Positions 8,469-17,612 of a stretch of 40,187 bases of DNA are shown in pieces. Each line of letters opens with the position of its first letter. Position 1 is the first letter of the stretch. The translations under genes were made by a program, and so were the position numbers. The notes beneath the pieces are model-generated. The model did not search any database, was not told where the DNA came from, and was given only the letters and a program-made list of their open reading frames with translations. Source of the DNA: an uncultured Crocinitomix sp. (GTDB taxonomy: Bacteria > Bacteroidota > Bacteroidia > Flavobacteriales_D > Crocinitomicaceae); contig CAKZON010000025.1 in assembly GCA_937136425.1 (NCBI GenBank), forward strand, positions 1 to 40,187. Reading direction: 5' to 3'.

Positions 8469-8894
8469 TTAATCTCTAAAATCAATTTTCACATGTGAAC
8501 CATCACAGTACGGTTTGTTAGCAGAAGCTCCGCAACGACAAAAAGCTGTTGTCTTGTTTTTAACCTCAGTATTCCCATCTTTATCCTTCACTTCAATTGT
8601 GCCATAAACCAACAATGGTCCGTTTTCCATCACCTCAACCTTTGTTTCTGCTGCCAAAGCTTCTTGGTTTTCCTCCCCGTTCATATAATAACTTAATGCA
8701 CCAGAAGGACATTTAGCTATTTGTGCCTTTAACTCTTCTGTAGTTGCATTGTCAGCATTAATCCATGGTTTATCATTTGGTTTATACACATTTGGTAGCG
8801 CTTTAACGCACTCGGCTGCATGAATGCAAGCTTTTGGTTTCCAAACAATTGTTAATTCTCCATTGCTATACTCTTTAACTATTTCTCTATCCAT
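8469..8894 (-). CDS. Divergent ferredoxin (Fer4_19) plus CDGSH iron-sulfur protein
   Basis: A 141-residue two-domain iron-sulfur protein. The N-terminal half has the Fer4_19/Fjo21-type pattern ACIHAAECVKALPNVY ... IAKCPSGALSY for one cluster. The C-terminal half has a CDGSH motif, CRCGASANKPYCDGSH, whose three Cys and one His bind a 2Fe-2S cluster as in MitoNEET-like proteins. I place the start at 8894 (MDREIV); an in-frame ATG at 8924 would leave only four bases after marR and add ten residues, so it cannot be excluded. It likely handles electrons or senses redox state within the operon. The cluster types are inferred from the motifs. Confidence 0.88.
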   Translation of the reverse strand: MDREIVKEYSNGELTIVWKPKACIHAAECVKALPNVYKPNDKPWINADNATTEELKAQIAKCPSGALSYYMNGEENQEALAAETKVEVMENGPLLVYGTIEVKDKDGNTEVKNKTTAFCRCGASANKPYCDGSHVKIDFRD

Positions 8895-8928
8895 AATATC
8901 AATTTTATTAAATGCTTCTAGCACTTGG

Positions 8929-9351
8929 TTATAGTTGAACTTTATTTAATATGCGGTATAATTCTTCTGTTTCGTTTTCACTTAAATAATCGCTAAAAAA
9001 ATGGCCTGTTGCTTTTTTCCCTTCTAAATGCGCTTGCTCAAAAACACTTTTTCCTTCAGGCGTCAGCACTAGATCAACCATTCGCCTATTCTCTGCACAA
9101 GTTTCTCTTAATACTAGTCCTTTATTCACTAACCGATCTATCAATCTTGTAATATCTGGCTGATTAACAATCATTTTACTTTTGAGTGCTTTTACACTCA
9201 TTGCTTTAGGATGTTGCTCATTTAAAATATATAGCACGTTCAATTGAGGGTGCGTTATATCGCAAATTCTAAGCGCATTTTTTATACAATCTTCAACTTG
9301 ATGAGAAAGGCGTATAAACTTAAAATAGGTTAATTCTGATTTTGATATCAT
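8929..9351 (-). CDS. MarR-family transcriptional regulator
   Basis: A 140-residue winged-helix regulator. The region from about residue 30 to 110 matches the MarR fold: LNVLYILNEQHPKAMSV, recognition helix MIVNQPDITRLIDRLVNKGLV, and wing ETCAENRRMVDLVLTPEGK. MarR proteins bind as dimers to palindromic DNA and are released by small ligands or oxidation. It is the first gene of a five-gene operon (8929 down to 5866) of redox and hydrolase proteins, which it probably controls along with itself: two palindromes lie between its start and a -7 element. The ligand is unknown; a single Cys in ICDITHP and one in TCAENRR make an oxidation response possible but unproven. Confidence 0.9.
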   Translation of the reverse strand: MISKSELTYFKFIRLSHQVEDCIKNALRICDITHPQLNVLYILNEQHPKAMSVKALKSKMIVNQPDITRLIDRLVNKGLVLRETCAENRRMVDLVLTPEGKSVFEQAHLEGKKATGHFFSDYLSENETEELYRILNKVQL

Positions 9352-9357
9352 TAAAAC

Positions 9358-9378
9358 TTGTTTTAAACAACATATGTT
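9358..9378. promoter_or_regulatory. Candidate MarR operator (two overlapping palindromes)
   Basis: TTGTTTTAAACAA (9358-9370) has perfect 6-base arms around one central base, and AACATATGTT (9369-9378) is a perfect 10-base palindrome sharing two bases with it. They sit 7-27 bases upstream of the marR start and just downstream of the -7 element, where a bound MarR dimer would block transcription. That MarR binds here is inferred. Confidence 0.5.
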
Positions 9379-9386
9379 TACAACAA

Positions 9387-9394
9387 CAAAGATA
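9387..9394 (-). promoter_or_regulatory. Candidate -7 element of the marR operon
   Basis: Minus-strand TATCTTTG fits TAnnTTTG and lies 36 bases before the marR ATG. A CAAA on the plus strand (9424-9427) would be the -33 box but is 29 bases away, too far for the usual 19-21, so only the -7 box is supported. Confidence 0.4.
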
Positions 9395-9428
9395 CGAAAC
9401 TTATTTTGATATCATATTTAAAACAAAA

Positions 9429-9463
9429 AATCCCCTCTGATTCAAACAAATACAGAGGGGATT
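9429..9463 (-). terminator. Intrinsic terminator after the 9521-11179 gene
   Basis: Perfect 11-base inverted repeat, AATCCCCTCTG at 9429-9439 and CAGAGGGGATT at 9453-9463, with a 13-base loop. Read on the minus strand the stem is followed by a T-rich run (TTTTTTGTTTT), so it stops transcription from the T9SS cargo gene before the marR promoter. Confidence 0.85.
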
Positions 9464-9520
9464 ATTAATTCCTAATTCAGTTCAACTTGTACTTAATGAA
9501 CTATTTAGAATAAACACAAA

Positions 9521-11179
9521 CTACTTTATAATCAGTTTTTTATGTTCTTTTTCTCCAGATAACATTGTTTTTTCAATGAAATAAACTCCGTTTGCGTAAG
9601 CTGAAATGTCAATTGTTTCATTTCTATCAAACTGTCCTGTTAAAACAATTTCTCCTGACACGCTATAAATCGTTATGCGTTGTACATCCTCACCTAACTG
9701 AAGGTGTAGCTGATTTTTAGCCGGGTTTGGGTAAAACCACACCTCATTATTATTTGAAGTGATTTGATCTGTATCTATTGGGCTTCTCTTTTTATTATCA
9801 TTTGGTGGACCAACAAAGAAAGTTGGATTTCCATTACAATCTAGAACATCATCAATAATCACTAGCTCAGCATTAATAGCGTAATCTGATACCGTTCCTG
9901 CTGGAACTTGTGCAATTGTAAGTTGAGTTGTCCATACGTCTAAAAAGTCTCTCGGCCAAAGATATTCAATCATACAGTCTGCAGGTGTAATAATGTCATC
10001 ATGGTCTGTCACTCTAAGTTCATTTGAACCAAATCTTTGCCCATTAAAAACCTCAAAACCAGCATTACAGCTTTCTGCCATTCCTCCTGTAAGCGTTGGT
10101 ATACCATTATATGAACGATCAGACCCAAAATCACCTGCTCCATTTATTTGCATAACATTAGGCCATAAATGAATTTCAGTAAGTGAAGAAAAACGACCAT
10201 TATCTAACCTAATTAAGTCACTATTATTAACGGTATAAAACTGCTGTGGCAAGTAATAATAATTCCAAATTAAATTATTGAGGTAATGCCCATGTATGCG
10301 CATAGCTCCTAACTCTTGATATGGAAAGAACCCTGCACCATTTGACTTTGCAAATGTGAGAATTAACTCCTGAACACCGACAGCCATGTCTGGTTCTGCC
10401 TCAGCAATTTGTGGATCTTTTATTCCTAAATCACTTGAGTATTCATATGCTTGTTGGAATAAATAACCTGTTCCAGTAAAAATTCCCATTGCAAAAATAT
10501 CAGTCTCTACACCTTCATAGAAATTACCAACAATTGTAACAATTCGATCATTATGCGAATGTTGAACAACGGCATCTGTAACTTCCATTGGATAATTAGA
10601 GCTATACTCATGTTTCCATAATACATTTCCTGCGTCATCAAACTTTACCGCAGCAATATGGTCGTCACAATTTCCTATTGCAATATAACCTTGGCTAAAA
10701 GGATTGTTATTGGAAGGTAAAATCATAATGGCTTCAGAAAATCCACCAGGAAAATTGACTTCTTTACTCCAATAAACTGTTCCTGACAAGTCTACCTTTG
10801 TAATGAGCATATTATTAAACATGCTCTCTCCGCATAAAAAGAAAATATCACTAGAAAATTGGCTTTGACAAACTCCATGACAATATTCATCTCCTCCTGG
10901 TGCACCAAATCTATACGATCGATCCACCACTCCACTTGGTTCCAATTTAGTCAATTGAAAATCTCTTGTTGACCCAGGACCTCTTGCTGAGTTTGCTGTA
11001 TACACCTCACAAAGATCATTTACTAAAATTGAATTTCCTTTGGCCTTAACTATAGGTCTTCCATTCGCTTCATAATAGGTGTTGTCGTAGTTTTGTCCGT
11101 TTGCCCAAAACATGGAAAAGGCAAGCATAAAAAGTGCTCCTCTGAGATACTTTTTAGCATTCAAATAATTCTTTTTCAT
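9521..11179 (-). CDS. Secreted T9SS cargo protein with type A sorting domain (tandem paralogue 2)
   Basis: A 552-residue secreted protein with a signal peptide ending in ANGQ and a C-terminal T9SS type A sorting domain: WFYPNPAKNQLHLQLG, then ITIYSVSGEIVL, IDISAYANGVYFIEK and terminal KKLIIK. The domain directs export across the outer membrane and is then cut off. The body is beta-rich with blade-like units (DDHIAAVKFDDAGNVLWKHE, NNMLITKVDLSGTVYWSKE), suggesting a beta-propeller. It is clearly paralogous to the gene just upstream: both share YCHGVCQS / VCHGVCKS, a FLCGES / LMCGRS unit and the same layout. The 13-base gap suggests one transcript, closed by the hairpin at 9429-9463. Ligand or activity unknown. 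Confidence 0.88.
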   Translation of the reverse strand: MKKNYLNAKKYLRGALFMLAFSMFWANGQNYDNTYYEANGRPIVKAKGNSILVNDLCEVYTANSARGPGSTRDFQLTKLEPSGVVDRSYRFGAPGGDEYCHGVCQSQFSSDIFFLCGESMFNNMLITKVDLSGTVYWSKEVNFPGGFSEAIMILPSNNNPFSQGYIAIGNCDDHIAAVKFDDAGNVLWKHEYSSNYPMEVTDAVVQHSHNDRIVTIVGNFYEGVETDIFAMGIFTGTGYLFQQAYEYSSDLGIKDPQIAEAEPDMAVGVQELILTFAKSNGAGFFPYQELGAMRIHGHYLNNLIWNYYYLPQQFYTVNNSDLIRLDNGRFSSLTEIHLWPNVMQINGAGDFGSDRSYNGIPTLTGGMAESCNAGFEVFNGQRFGSNELRVTDHDDIITPADCMIEYLWPRDFLDVWTTQLTIAQVPAGTVSDYAINAELVIIDDVLDCNGNPTFFVGPPNDNKKRSPIDTDQITSNNNEVWFYPNPAKNQLHLQLGEDVQRITIYSVSGEIVLTGQFDRNETIDISAYANGVYFIEKTMLSGEKEHKKLIIK

Positions 11180-11192
11180 ATAAGTGATTTAT

Positions 11193-12917
11193 TTATTGGA
11201 TTACTAATTTTTCGCGCGTTAAAAGACCGCTATTATCCTTTTTTTCAATGAAATATACACCGCTTGAAAAGTGAGATAAATCAATCATTTCAGAATTACT
11301 ATACTGCTCAGATAAAAGAATCTCACCTGAAACACTATAAATAGAAATTTGATGGCTGCCACCCGTTAATTGCAATTGAACATTGTTATTTGCAGGGTTT
11401 GGATAGAACCAATTTTTATTATTCTCATCAGTAAAAATTCCTGCTGTAGCTGCTCCGTCAATGTAATCTAAATTCGATTCAAATTCATTATGAATCGCCA
11501 TCATTGGATTTCCGAAACAATTAAATCTATCGTCATTATGATCTAATGAGACTACGTCATAATCACTAATTGTTCCTACAAAAAGTGAAGTCATATTAAT
11601 TGGAGCAACTTCTATATCCTCATCCACACTATCCCAGCTTAATAAATCTTCACACTCAATCATTCCCGGAGAATCTTGCTTAATTACTTTAATATCCCAT
11701 TGAGCACCATAATTTAGGTTAAAAGCATTAAAAGCCTCATAACCTGACCCACAAGATTCAATTGCTGATCCTGAAAACTCATACTCTCCTACATCAAAAT
11801 CTCTTGCCTGACCTAATGAACCGTTAACGTTAATATTTAAAATATATGGATGAATAATTGTATTTGGACTTCCGCCTGTATAAGTATTGACACCCCCTAT
11901 TAAAGAAACTCTTCCAGTACTTAAAGTAATCAAGTCAGAATTAATATACCCATGTTGCCCAGGCTGTGCATAATATTTTGCCCAGCTCACACTAAAATCG
12001 CTGTACCCCTCGGTTCTAAAAGCATAAATACCTACAGAATTTGCATTAAAAGCATTTCTTCCAAAAGTAATTACTGTTTCTTTAAGCCCACTATCTTCAA
12101 TTTCCGTTAATTGAGGACCATAAAGGCTAGTTGGATTCACCAAATCGTATGTAGCTCCAGGATAATAAAATATGGCACCATTATAGGCGTATATATTTAA
12201 ATAGAAAATTCCTCCAAATTGGCGGTATCCAGTAATACTTACTACACGATCATTTAAACTAGTACGTGCAATGGCATCAGTCATTTGTAATTTGACGCCC
12301 ATATTATATTCGGCCGACCAAATTAGGTTACCAGCTTCATCAATTTTTGCTGCCGCTACAGAATTGGTTCCTCCTGTAGAATTAGAATTACCTACTATAA
12401 TATATCCTTTATCATTAGGGTTATTGTTCACGGGAAAAACAGTGATTCCTTCTGAATCAATAAATGAAAAAGAAATCTCTTTTGACCAAATAACGTTTCC
12501 AGCCATGTCAACTTTCATAACTAACATGAGGTTGTTGCTACTTCTTCCACACATCAAGAATTGATCATTATACTCTAAACTTTTGCAGACACCATGGCAA
12601 ACATCATTTCCATTCAAGTCTCCAAAACTATAAGAAGCGTAAAAATCTCCTGTAGGTTTTAAAAACGTGATTTGGAAATCAAGAAAGCCATTGTCATTAT
12701 AAATAGAATTGACTGTTGCCACTCCGCATTGGGCATCCATTTCAACTATAGACTTACCTAATGGTTGCGTAATGCTATAACCATTATTATTTCTATACTC
12801 GTAGTTGAAATTTTGTCCATTTGCTCCTATAAAGCAAAATAAAGCGAGTAAAAGTCCGAAGCTTTTTTTTGTGCACGGAAAATAGGAATTAGATTTAATG
12901 TTTTGTTTTGTTTTCAT
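11193..12917 (-). CDS. Secreted T9SS cargo protein with type A sorting domain (tandem paralogue 1)
   Basis: A 574-residue secreted protein; the hydrophobic signal segment (FGLLLALFCFIGANGQ) follows a rather long polar N-terminus of about 19 residues. The body has propeller-like units (NSVAAAKIDEAGNLIWSAE, NNLMLVMKVDMAGNVIWSKE). The C-terminal sorting domain is type A: WFYPNPANNNVQLQL, HQISIYSVSGEILLSE, MIDLSHFSSGVYFIEK, REKLVIQ. It is the upstream member of a tandem duplication with the 552-residue gene, and the sorting domains (SVSGEI, GVYFIEK) are among the most alike parts. Expected location is the cell surface or medium. No catalytic motif is seen; an adhesin or binding role is a guess. 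Confidence 0.88.
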   Translation of the reverse strand: MKTKQNIKSNSYFPCTKKSFGLLLALFCFIGANGQNFNYEYRNNNGYSITQPLGKSIVEMDAQCGVATVNSIYNDNGFLDFQITFLKPTGDFYASYSFGDLNGNDVCHGVCKSLEYNDQFLMCGRSSNNLMLVMKVDMAGNVIWSKEISFSFIDSEGITVFPVNNNPNDKGYIIVGNSNSTGGTNSVAAAKIDEAGNLIWSAEYNMGVKLQMTDAIARTSLNDRVVSITGYRQFGGIFYLNIYAYNGAIFYYPGATYDLVNPTSLYGPQLTEIEDSGLKETVITFGRNAFNANSVGIYAFRTEGYSDFSVSWAKYYAQPGQHGYINSDLITLSTGRVSLIGGVNTYTGGSPNTIIHPYILNINVNGSLGQARDFDVGEYEFSGSAIESCGSGYEAFNAFNLNYGAQWDIKVIKQDSPGMIECEDLLSWDSVDEDIEVAPINMTSLFVGTISDYDVVSLDHNDDRFNCFGNPMMAIHNEFESNLDYIDGAATAGIFTDENNKNWFYPNPANNNVQLQLTGGSHQISIYSVSGEILLSEQYSNSEMIDLSHFSSGVYFIEKKDNSGLLTREKLVIQ

Positions 12918-13112
12918 AAGTTTGGATTTGATTATTAAATATAACCAAAATAGCCCAAAAACAGAACTTAAATCAAGTTGACTTCACAGTTGGTAGCATC
13001 TAACCTATAGATGGTCTTATTTTCCAAAAAAAGAACAAATTTGAATGGAAACCAATGCATATCATTTGGCACAAAAAACGCTAGTTTACCTAAAAAAATG
13101 AGCAATCCAAAC

Positions 13113-15542
13113 TTAAAAGTCATCCATTTGCTCACTTCTTTCAAATGCTTTTTGATAATTATTCAGTTTGATTGAAACTGAGAGCATAACTTGAGGAGAA
13201 AGCGGTTTTTGCAAAGAATAATACTCAACATTTTCAGTAGAAGTTATAGAACCTCTCCTCTCCGTGCTTAGTATGTTACGGCCAGATAGAGAAACAGAAA
13301 GACGTTTATTCATAAAGCTTTTCTTAACAGAAAGATCTTGTGAAAAAGAATCAAAACTCTCACCTTGCGCAATTACAGAACCACTATTATATCTTGAGAC
13401 CAATTGAACCATATACCCACCAATAGTAAAAGTATTGGTTAATCTACCAGAGTAGTTAAAAGATTCTCTGCTGTAATCTACATCATTAAGCTGTCCGGAC
13501 AGGTTATACAAATATGTATTACCGCTTGCATTAATTTTCCACCACTTTTTAATTTTGTAGTTTAAAGTTGCCTCTAATCCGTATGCTTCTGAAGTACCAA
13601 TATTATAAGGTTGGCTAATTAAAATCCCCTCATCATACACGGTTGAAATTCGGTTAATGATTCCATTACTTTTTCTAAAATATCCCTCAACACTGAAGAA
13701 TCCTTTGCGTTGAATTGGTTTTATATAACTTACTTCAAATGCGTTAATATATTCTGGCTGTAGGTTAGGGTTACCACTACGAACACTAAATGGCCCCTCC
13801 CAAGTTATGAAAGGTTCAAAGAAATAACTTCGAGGACGTTCAATTCTACGAGAATAACTTAATAAGAATTGACTTTTATTCTTTAAACTATAAGAAAAGT
13901 GCGCCGAGGGAAACCAGTCTAGCCTATTAATTTCTGTAAAATTCGTTTCTGCCGTTGAAGAAATAGTTCTAAAAGTATATTCTGCCCTTAATCCTAGTTG
14001 ATATCCTAAACTTTTAAACTTGCCACTAAACATTGAATATCCGGCATGAATATCTCTAATATAATCTACATCCGAACTAAACAAAGGATCAAAATCAAAA
14101 GCACTAGTTGTGGTATTGTAAACGTAGTTTTTTCCGATATCTCCACTTGACCCTAATTGAGACTGCAAACCAATTTCAAACTTGCGGCTATTTTTTAATG
14201 GCAGTTTATAATCTATATTAAAACGATAGGAATTTGAAGGTCCAGTTTCAGTATAAAGATTCCCAGATCGAATTGAGCCATCATTATTATAAGATAAAGT
14301 AGTATCAAACTGAACAACATCACGAATATTTGCAACTGCCTTAATACTTATATTATGTTCTTTATTTCTTTTGATATTGTATTGATAGTAAAGACTTGTT
14401 GAACTATTTATAAAGTCAATATTATTATGTTGCTCGTTATAAAAATCAGCAACAAGGGTATCATTGTCATAACTGAGGTAAGAGAAATCCGAATAAGGTA
14501 TCATTAAATTAGACCTAAATCGAGATCTTAATACGAGCACATGACTATTATTTGGTGCCCATTGTACACCTCCTCCAACGCCCCAACCTTGACGTTTCCA
14601 ATTACTCTCGCCATTACTACGTAATACGTTTACAACACTATCATAAGTTGTAGTTCTAATTTCTTCCGTTGCATTTGGACGACTTCGTTGACTCAGATTA
14701 GCATTTAAATCAAACGTAAACGCATTTTTTTTTAAATTTAAAGCAACATCCCCTGCATAATTCCCAAATCTACCTGCACTTAAATTCACCAAACAGCTTA
14801 CCCCTTGCAGTTTATTTTTTTTAGTGATTATATTAATAACGCCACTTGTCCCCTCTGCATCATACCTGGCCGAAGGGTTTGTAATAATTTCAATATCTTT
14901 AATTGTACTTGCAGGAATTGTAGCCAGTGCATCATTAGCATCTAAAATTGTTGGAATTCCGTCAATCAATAGCGTAAAACTAGAACTACCTCTTAAACTC
15001 ACAGTACCATCTGCGCTAACACTTATTGAAGGGATATTTTCTAAAATTTCAATTGCCGTTTGCCCATCTGCATTAATCTGATCTTCGACATTAATAACCT
15101 TTTTATCAATTTCATAAGTTATTTCAGGAATATCGCCATCTATCTCTACTACATCCAATACTGATGGCGCTAATTCTAGATTTTTAAGATTATAAGTAAT
15201 TTGTTCTTTCGTTAATTCTACCCCTCTAATAAACTTAGTATCATAACCAACAAAACTGATCTTCAAATCGTAAGTTCCAATCGGTAAATCAGGAATGGAA
15301 AAATTTCCGTTATCGGTTGTCACTGCACCGCCGACAGTTTTATTTTCAGGTTGTTTTAATGCTAATACGGTAACATATGCCAAGGCATCATTTGAAACAG
15401 AGTCAATAATATTTCCAAATATCTCTCCATTATTACTGCCAGGTTGGTCACCACCACCTCTTTTTCCTCCACCACCTCCAGGTGGTTGAGCTCCTGCTAA
15501 TAGTGTTAAAAACAAGGCTGAAAATAGAAAAAGATGTCGCAT
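13113..15542 (-). CDS. TonB-dependent-receptor-type outer-membrane beta-barrel protein
   Basis: An 809-residue outer-membrane protein. I chose the ATG at 15542, which opens directly into a signal peptide (MRHLFLFSALFLTLLAGAQ); a start at 15638 would add 32 non-signal residues. After a short Gly/Pro-rich stretch (PPGGGGGKRGGG) comes a carboxypeptidase-regulatory-like domain (about residues 40-120, IGTYDLKISFVGYDTKFI), then a plug domain with SVSADGTVSLRGSSSFTLLIDG and ITNPSARYDAEGTSGVINIITKK, and a barrel of about 550 residues ending in Phe. The regulatory domain plus OMP_b-brl_3-type barrel is common in Bacteroidota and need not import a nutrient. No SusD partner is adjacent. The -7 element at 15557-15564 would give a leader of only a few bases. 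Confidence 0.9.
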   Translation of the reverse strand: MRHLFLFSALFLTLLAGAQPPGGGGGKRGGGDQPGSNNGEIFGNIIDSVSNDALAYVTVLALKQPENKTVGGAVTTDNGNFSIPDLPIGTYDLKISFVGYDTKFIRGVELTKEQITYNLKNLELAPSVLDVVEIDGDIPEITYEIDKKVINVEDQINADGQTAIEILENIPSISVSADGTVSLRGSSSFTLLIDGIPTILDANDALATIPASTIKDIEIITNPSARYDAEGTSGVINIITKKNKLQGVSCLVNLSAGRFGNYAGDVALNLKKNAFTFDLNANLSQRSRPNATEEIRTTTYDSVVNVLRSNGESNWKRQGWGVGGGVQWAPNNSHVLVLRSRFRSNLMIPYSDFSYLSYDNDTLVADFYNEQHNNIDFINSSTSLYYQYNIKRNKEHNISIKAVANIRDVVQFDTTLSYNNDGSIRSGNLYTETGPSNSYRFNIDYKLPLKNSRKFEIGLQSQLGSSGDIGKNYVYNTTTSAFDFDPLFSSDVDYIRDIHAGYSMFSGKFKSLGYQLGLRAEYTFRTISSTAETNFTEINRLDWFPSAHFSYSLKNKSQFLLSYSRRIERPRSYFFEPFITWEGPFSVRSGNPNLQPEYINAFEVSYIKPIQRKGFFSVEGYFRKSNGIINRISTVYDEGILISQPYNIGTSEAYGLEATLNYKIKKWWKINASGNTYLYNLSGQLNDVDYSRESFNYSGRLTNTFTIGGYMVQLVSRYNSGSVIAQGESFDSFSQDLSVKKSFMNKRLSVSLSGRNILSTERRGSITSTENVEYYSLQKPLSPQVMLSVSIKLNNYQKAFERSEQMDDF

Positions 15543-15556
15543 TAAATATTTTTTTA

Positions 15557-15564
15557 CAAAAGTA
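15557..15564 (-). promoter_or_regulatory. Candidate -7 element of the TonB-type receptor gene
   Basis: Minus-strand TACTTTTG fits TAnnTTTG and lies 15 bases before the chosen ATG (15542), which also supports that start over the longer one. No clear -33 TTTG at the expected spacing. Confidence 0.4.
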
Positions 15565-15825
15565 CGGTTTTTACAACTGTACATTATTAATAATATATGG
15601 TTGGTTGTTCTTGCCGACAAACGGTTGCAAAGCAACAAAGAATGAACAAGAATTCATAAAATTTGAACCTAAGACTTCATGAATTGCTCAAGGTTTAGTG
15701 CGTCTAAAAATTTAATTCAACATTTCCAATTAAGGGATTAATACGCCCACTTGAAATAGTTCACCAAATCAACACCTATATTGGCAACCATTGATACTAT
15801 CAAAACGTATATTTAGAGTTCTGTT

Positions 15826-17529
15826 ATGCTCCTAAAATCGAATTATTTTATATTCTCTTTCATCCTATTACTTGTCACGAATGAGACAATTGCACAAGCT
15901 TTCGTTAATGGCGACCTAGAAGGAACTGTTGCCCCATATGAAGCAATGGTTCTTCCGGATGACTGGTTAGTGGTGCCTTGGACAGACCCTGCTTGTGCTT
16001 CACCAGATTGGGTTGGTGCAACACCTGATCTTTGTAATTCAATAGCCCCATACCCTTTATCTGGCTCAGCAGGTTATGCGCAATCAGGTGAGCATTTTTT
16101 AGCTGGCTTACATTGTTCCCCAACTTTTTTCCATGAAGGAATAATGCAAAGTGTTAGTGGATTTACAATTGGTGAATATTATGCTGTTGGTTTCTATCAA
16201 ACACCTTTAATAACATTTATGGGTGCGGATACCATGGGCTCATGGGCGATTTATAAAGATGCGGATTTAGTTGGTGTTAGTGAACCTAGCTCAACAGATA
16301 TCGGATTATTAGATTTAGAAATGGATTGGGAATATCGTACGCTTATCTTTCAAGCAACGTCAACTACACATACCATAAAATTCCTGCCACAATCTGATGG
16401 TTTAGACGCGTGCGAGGGGACATTAGATTTCTCACCGTGTTATGTACGTATGGCGATTGACAATGTGGCCCTCATTCATATTAATCCTGAACCTGATTTC
16501 ACATTTGAAAATGTGTGTATTGGAGATGAAATTTCTTTCGAAAATATAACTGCCTCAACTGATTTTATAGAATCATGGCATTGGGATTTTGGTGACGGGA
16601 ACACTTCAGATGAAGAAAATCCCACTCATTTATATGATTTGCCGGGAACATATGATGTAACCCTTTTTGCTGATTATTTTGATTCTATTACACATACAGT
16701 GACAGTTTTCCCACCTCCAATTGCAGATTTTGAATATACTCAAGACATAGGTTACTTCACGAATAACGGAATAGATTATTGTGCCAACAATAAGGTTCAA
16801 TTCACTGATTTATCCACTACTGGAGCTCCTGATTTTATAGCTGAATGGCTTTGGGATTTTGGAGATGGAGCAAGCGCTACGATTCAGCACCCTGAGTACA
16901 TTTATAATGAAGAAGGCACCTTTTTTGTTAATTTAGAAGTTACAACTGACATAGGTTGCAAAGCAGATATAACAAAAGATGTGACGGTTGAATCTCATAT
17001 TGTACCAACCGCAAATTTCAACTTTGTTTTAGAGGATAATTACTATTCTGAACTACCAATTGAATTTAATGACTTATCGCTAAACACAGAAAGCTGGCAA
17101 TGGCACTTTGGTGATGGAACAGAAACGAATGAACAGCATCCAGCCCATAGTTATAACGAAGCAGGTAAACATACAATTACGTTGATTGCTACTAATTCCT
17201 TTTGTCATGACACCATTCGTAAAACAATATGCACTGAAGAAGAACTACTGTTTTATATACCGAATACTTTCACGCCAAATGGAGATCTTTTTAACAATAC
17301 ATTCAAACCAGTTTTCACCTCTGGTTTTGATCCATATGATTACCACTTAACCTTGTTCAATAGATGGGGTGAGATAATCTTTGAATCATATAATGCAGCT
17401 GAGGGCTGGGATGGAACATTTGGTGGAAAAATTGTAAATGATGGAGTTTACTTATGGACGATTGAATTTGGTTCAATCAATTCTGATGAGAAATTTATAA
17501 GGCAAGGACATGTCACCTCTCTTAATTAA
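15826..17529 (+). CDS. Secreted PKD-repeat protein with T9SS type B (gliding-motility-associated) C-terminal domain
   Basis: A 567-residue secreted protein: signal peptide (1-25), an N-terminal beta-sandwich-like module (about 26-215) starting FVNGDLEG, then three PKD domains with the typical core (WHWDFGDGNTSDEENPTHLY, WLWDFGDGASATIQHPEYIY, WQWHFGDGTETNEQHPAHSY), and a C-terminal type B sorting domain: FYIPNTFTPNGDLFNNTF, LTLFNRWGEIIFES, GWDGTFGG, GVYLWTIEF. PKD repeats are usually spacers or binding modules on surface proteins. Type B domains are exported by the T9SS with help from a PorP/SprF-like partner, and none is visible nearby. The N-terminal module resembles the start of the protein at 33118-34092. 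It is convergent with the next gene. Confidence 0.9.
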   Translation: MLLKSNYFIFSFILLLVTNETIAQAFVNGDLEGTVAPYEAMVLPDDWLVVPWTDPACASPDWVGATPDLCNSIAPYPLSGSAGYAQSGEHFLAGLHCSPTFFHEGIMQSVSGFTIGEYYAVGFYQTPLITFMGADTMGSWAIYKDADLVGVSEPSSTDIGLLDLEMDWEYRTLIFQATSTTHTIKFLPQSDGLDACEGTLDFSPCYVRMAIDNVALIHINPEPDFTFENVCIGDEISFENITASTDFIESWHWDFGDGNTSDEENPTHLYDLPGTYDVTLFADYFDSITHTVTVFPPPIADFEYTQDIGYFTNNGIDYCANNKVQFTDLSTTGAPDFIAEWLWDFGDGASATIQHPEYIYNEEGTFFVNLEVTTDIGCKADITKDVTVESHIVPTANFNFVLEDNYYSELPIEFNDLSLNTESWQWHFGDGTETNEQHPAHSYNEAGKHTITLIATNSFCHDTIRKTICTEEELLFYIPNTFTPNGDLFNNTFKPVFTSGFDPYDYHLTLFNRWGEIIFESYNAAEGWDGTFGGKIVNDGVYLWTIEFGSINSDEKFIRQGHVTSLN

Positions 17530-17581
17530 GTCCTAAAAATCACTGGAAAAATCTTCTATTGGAAATCGTTTTATAAAGATA

Positions 17582-17602
17582 AATCTGGATATAAACCAGA
17601 TT
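17582..17602. terminator. Hairpin between convergent genes
   Basis: AATCTGG (17582-17588) and CCAGATT (17596-17602) form a perfect 7-base stem with a 7-base loop in the 83-base gap between two convergent genes. No strong T run follows on either strand, so it is a weak candidate for a shared terminator. Confidence 0.4.
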
Positions 17603-17612
17603 AATTCTATAT

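Noticed and set aside
15543..15825. Possible extended N-terminus or regulator between the TonB-type receptor and PKD genes
   Set aside because: No signal, motif or inverted repeat; the 32-residue extension upstream of 15542 precedes a normal signal peptide and crosses the -7 box.
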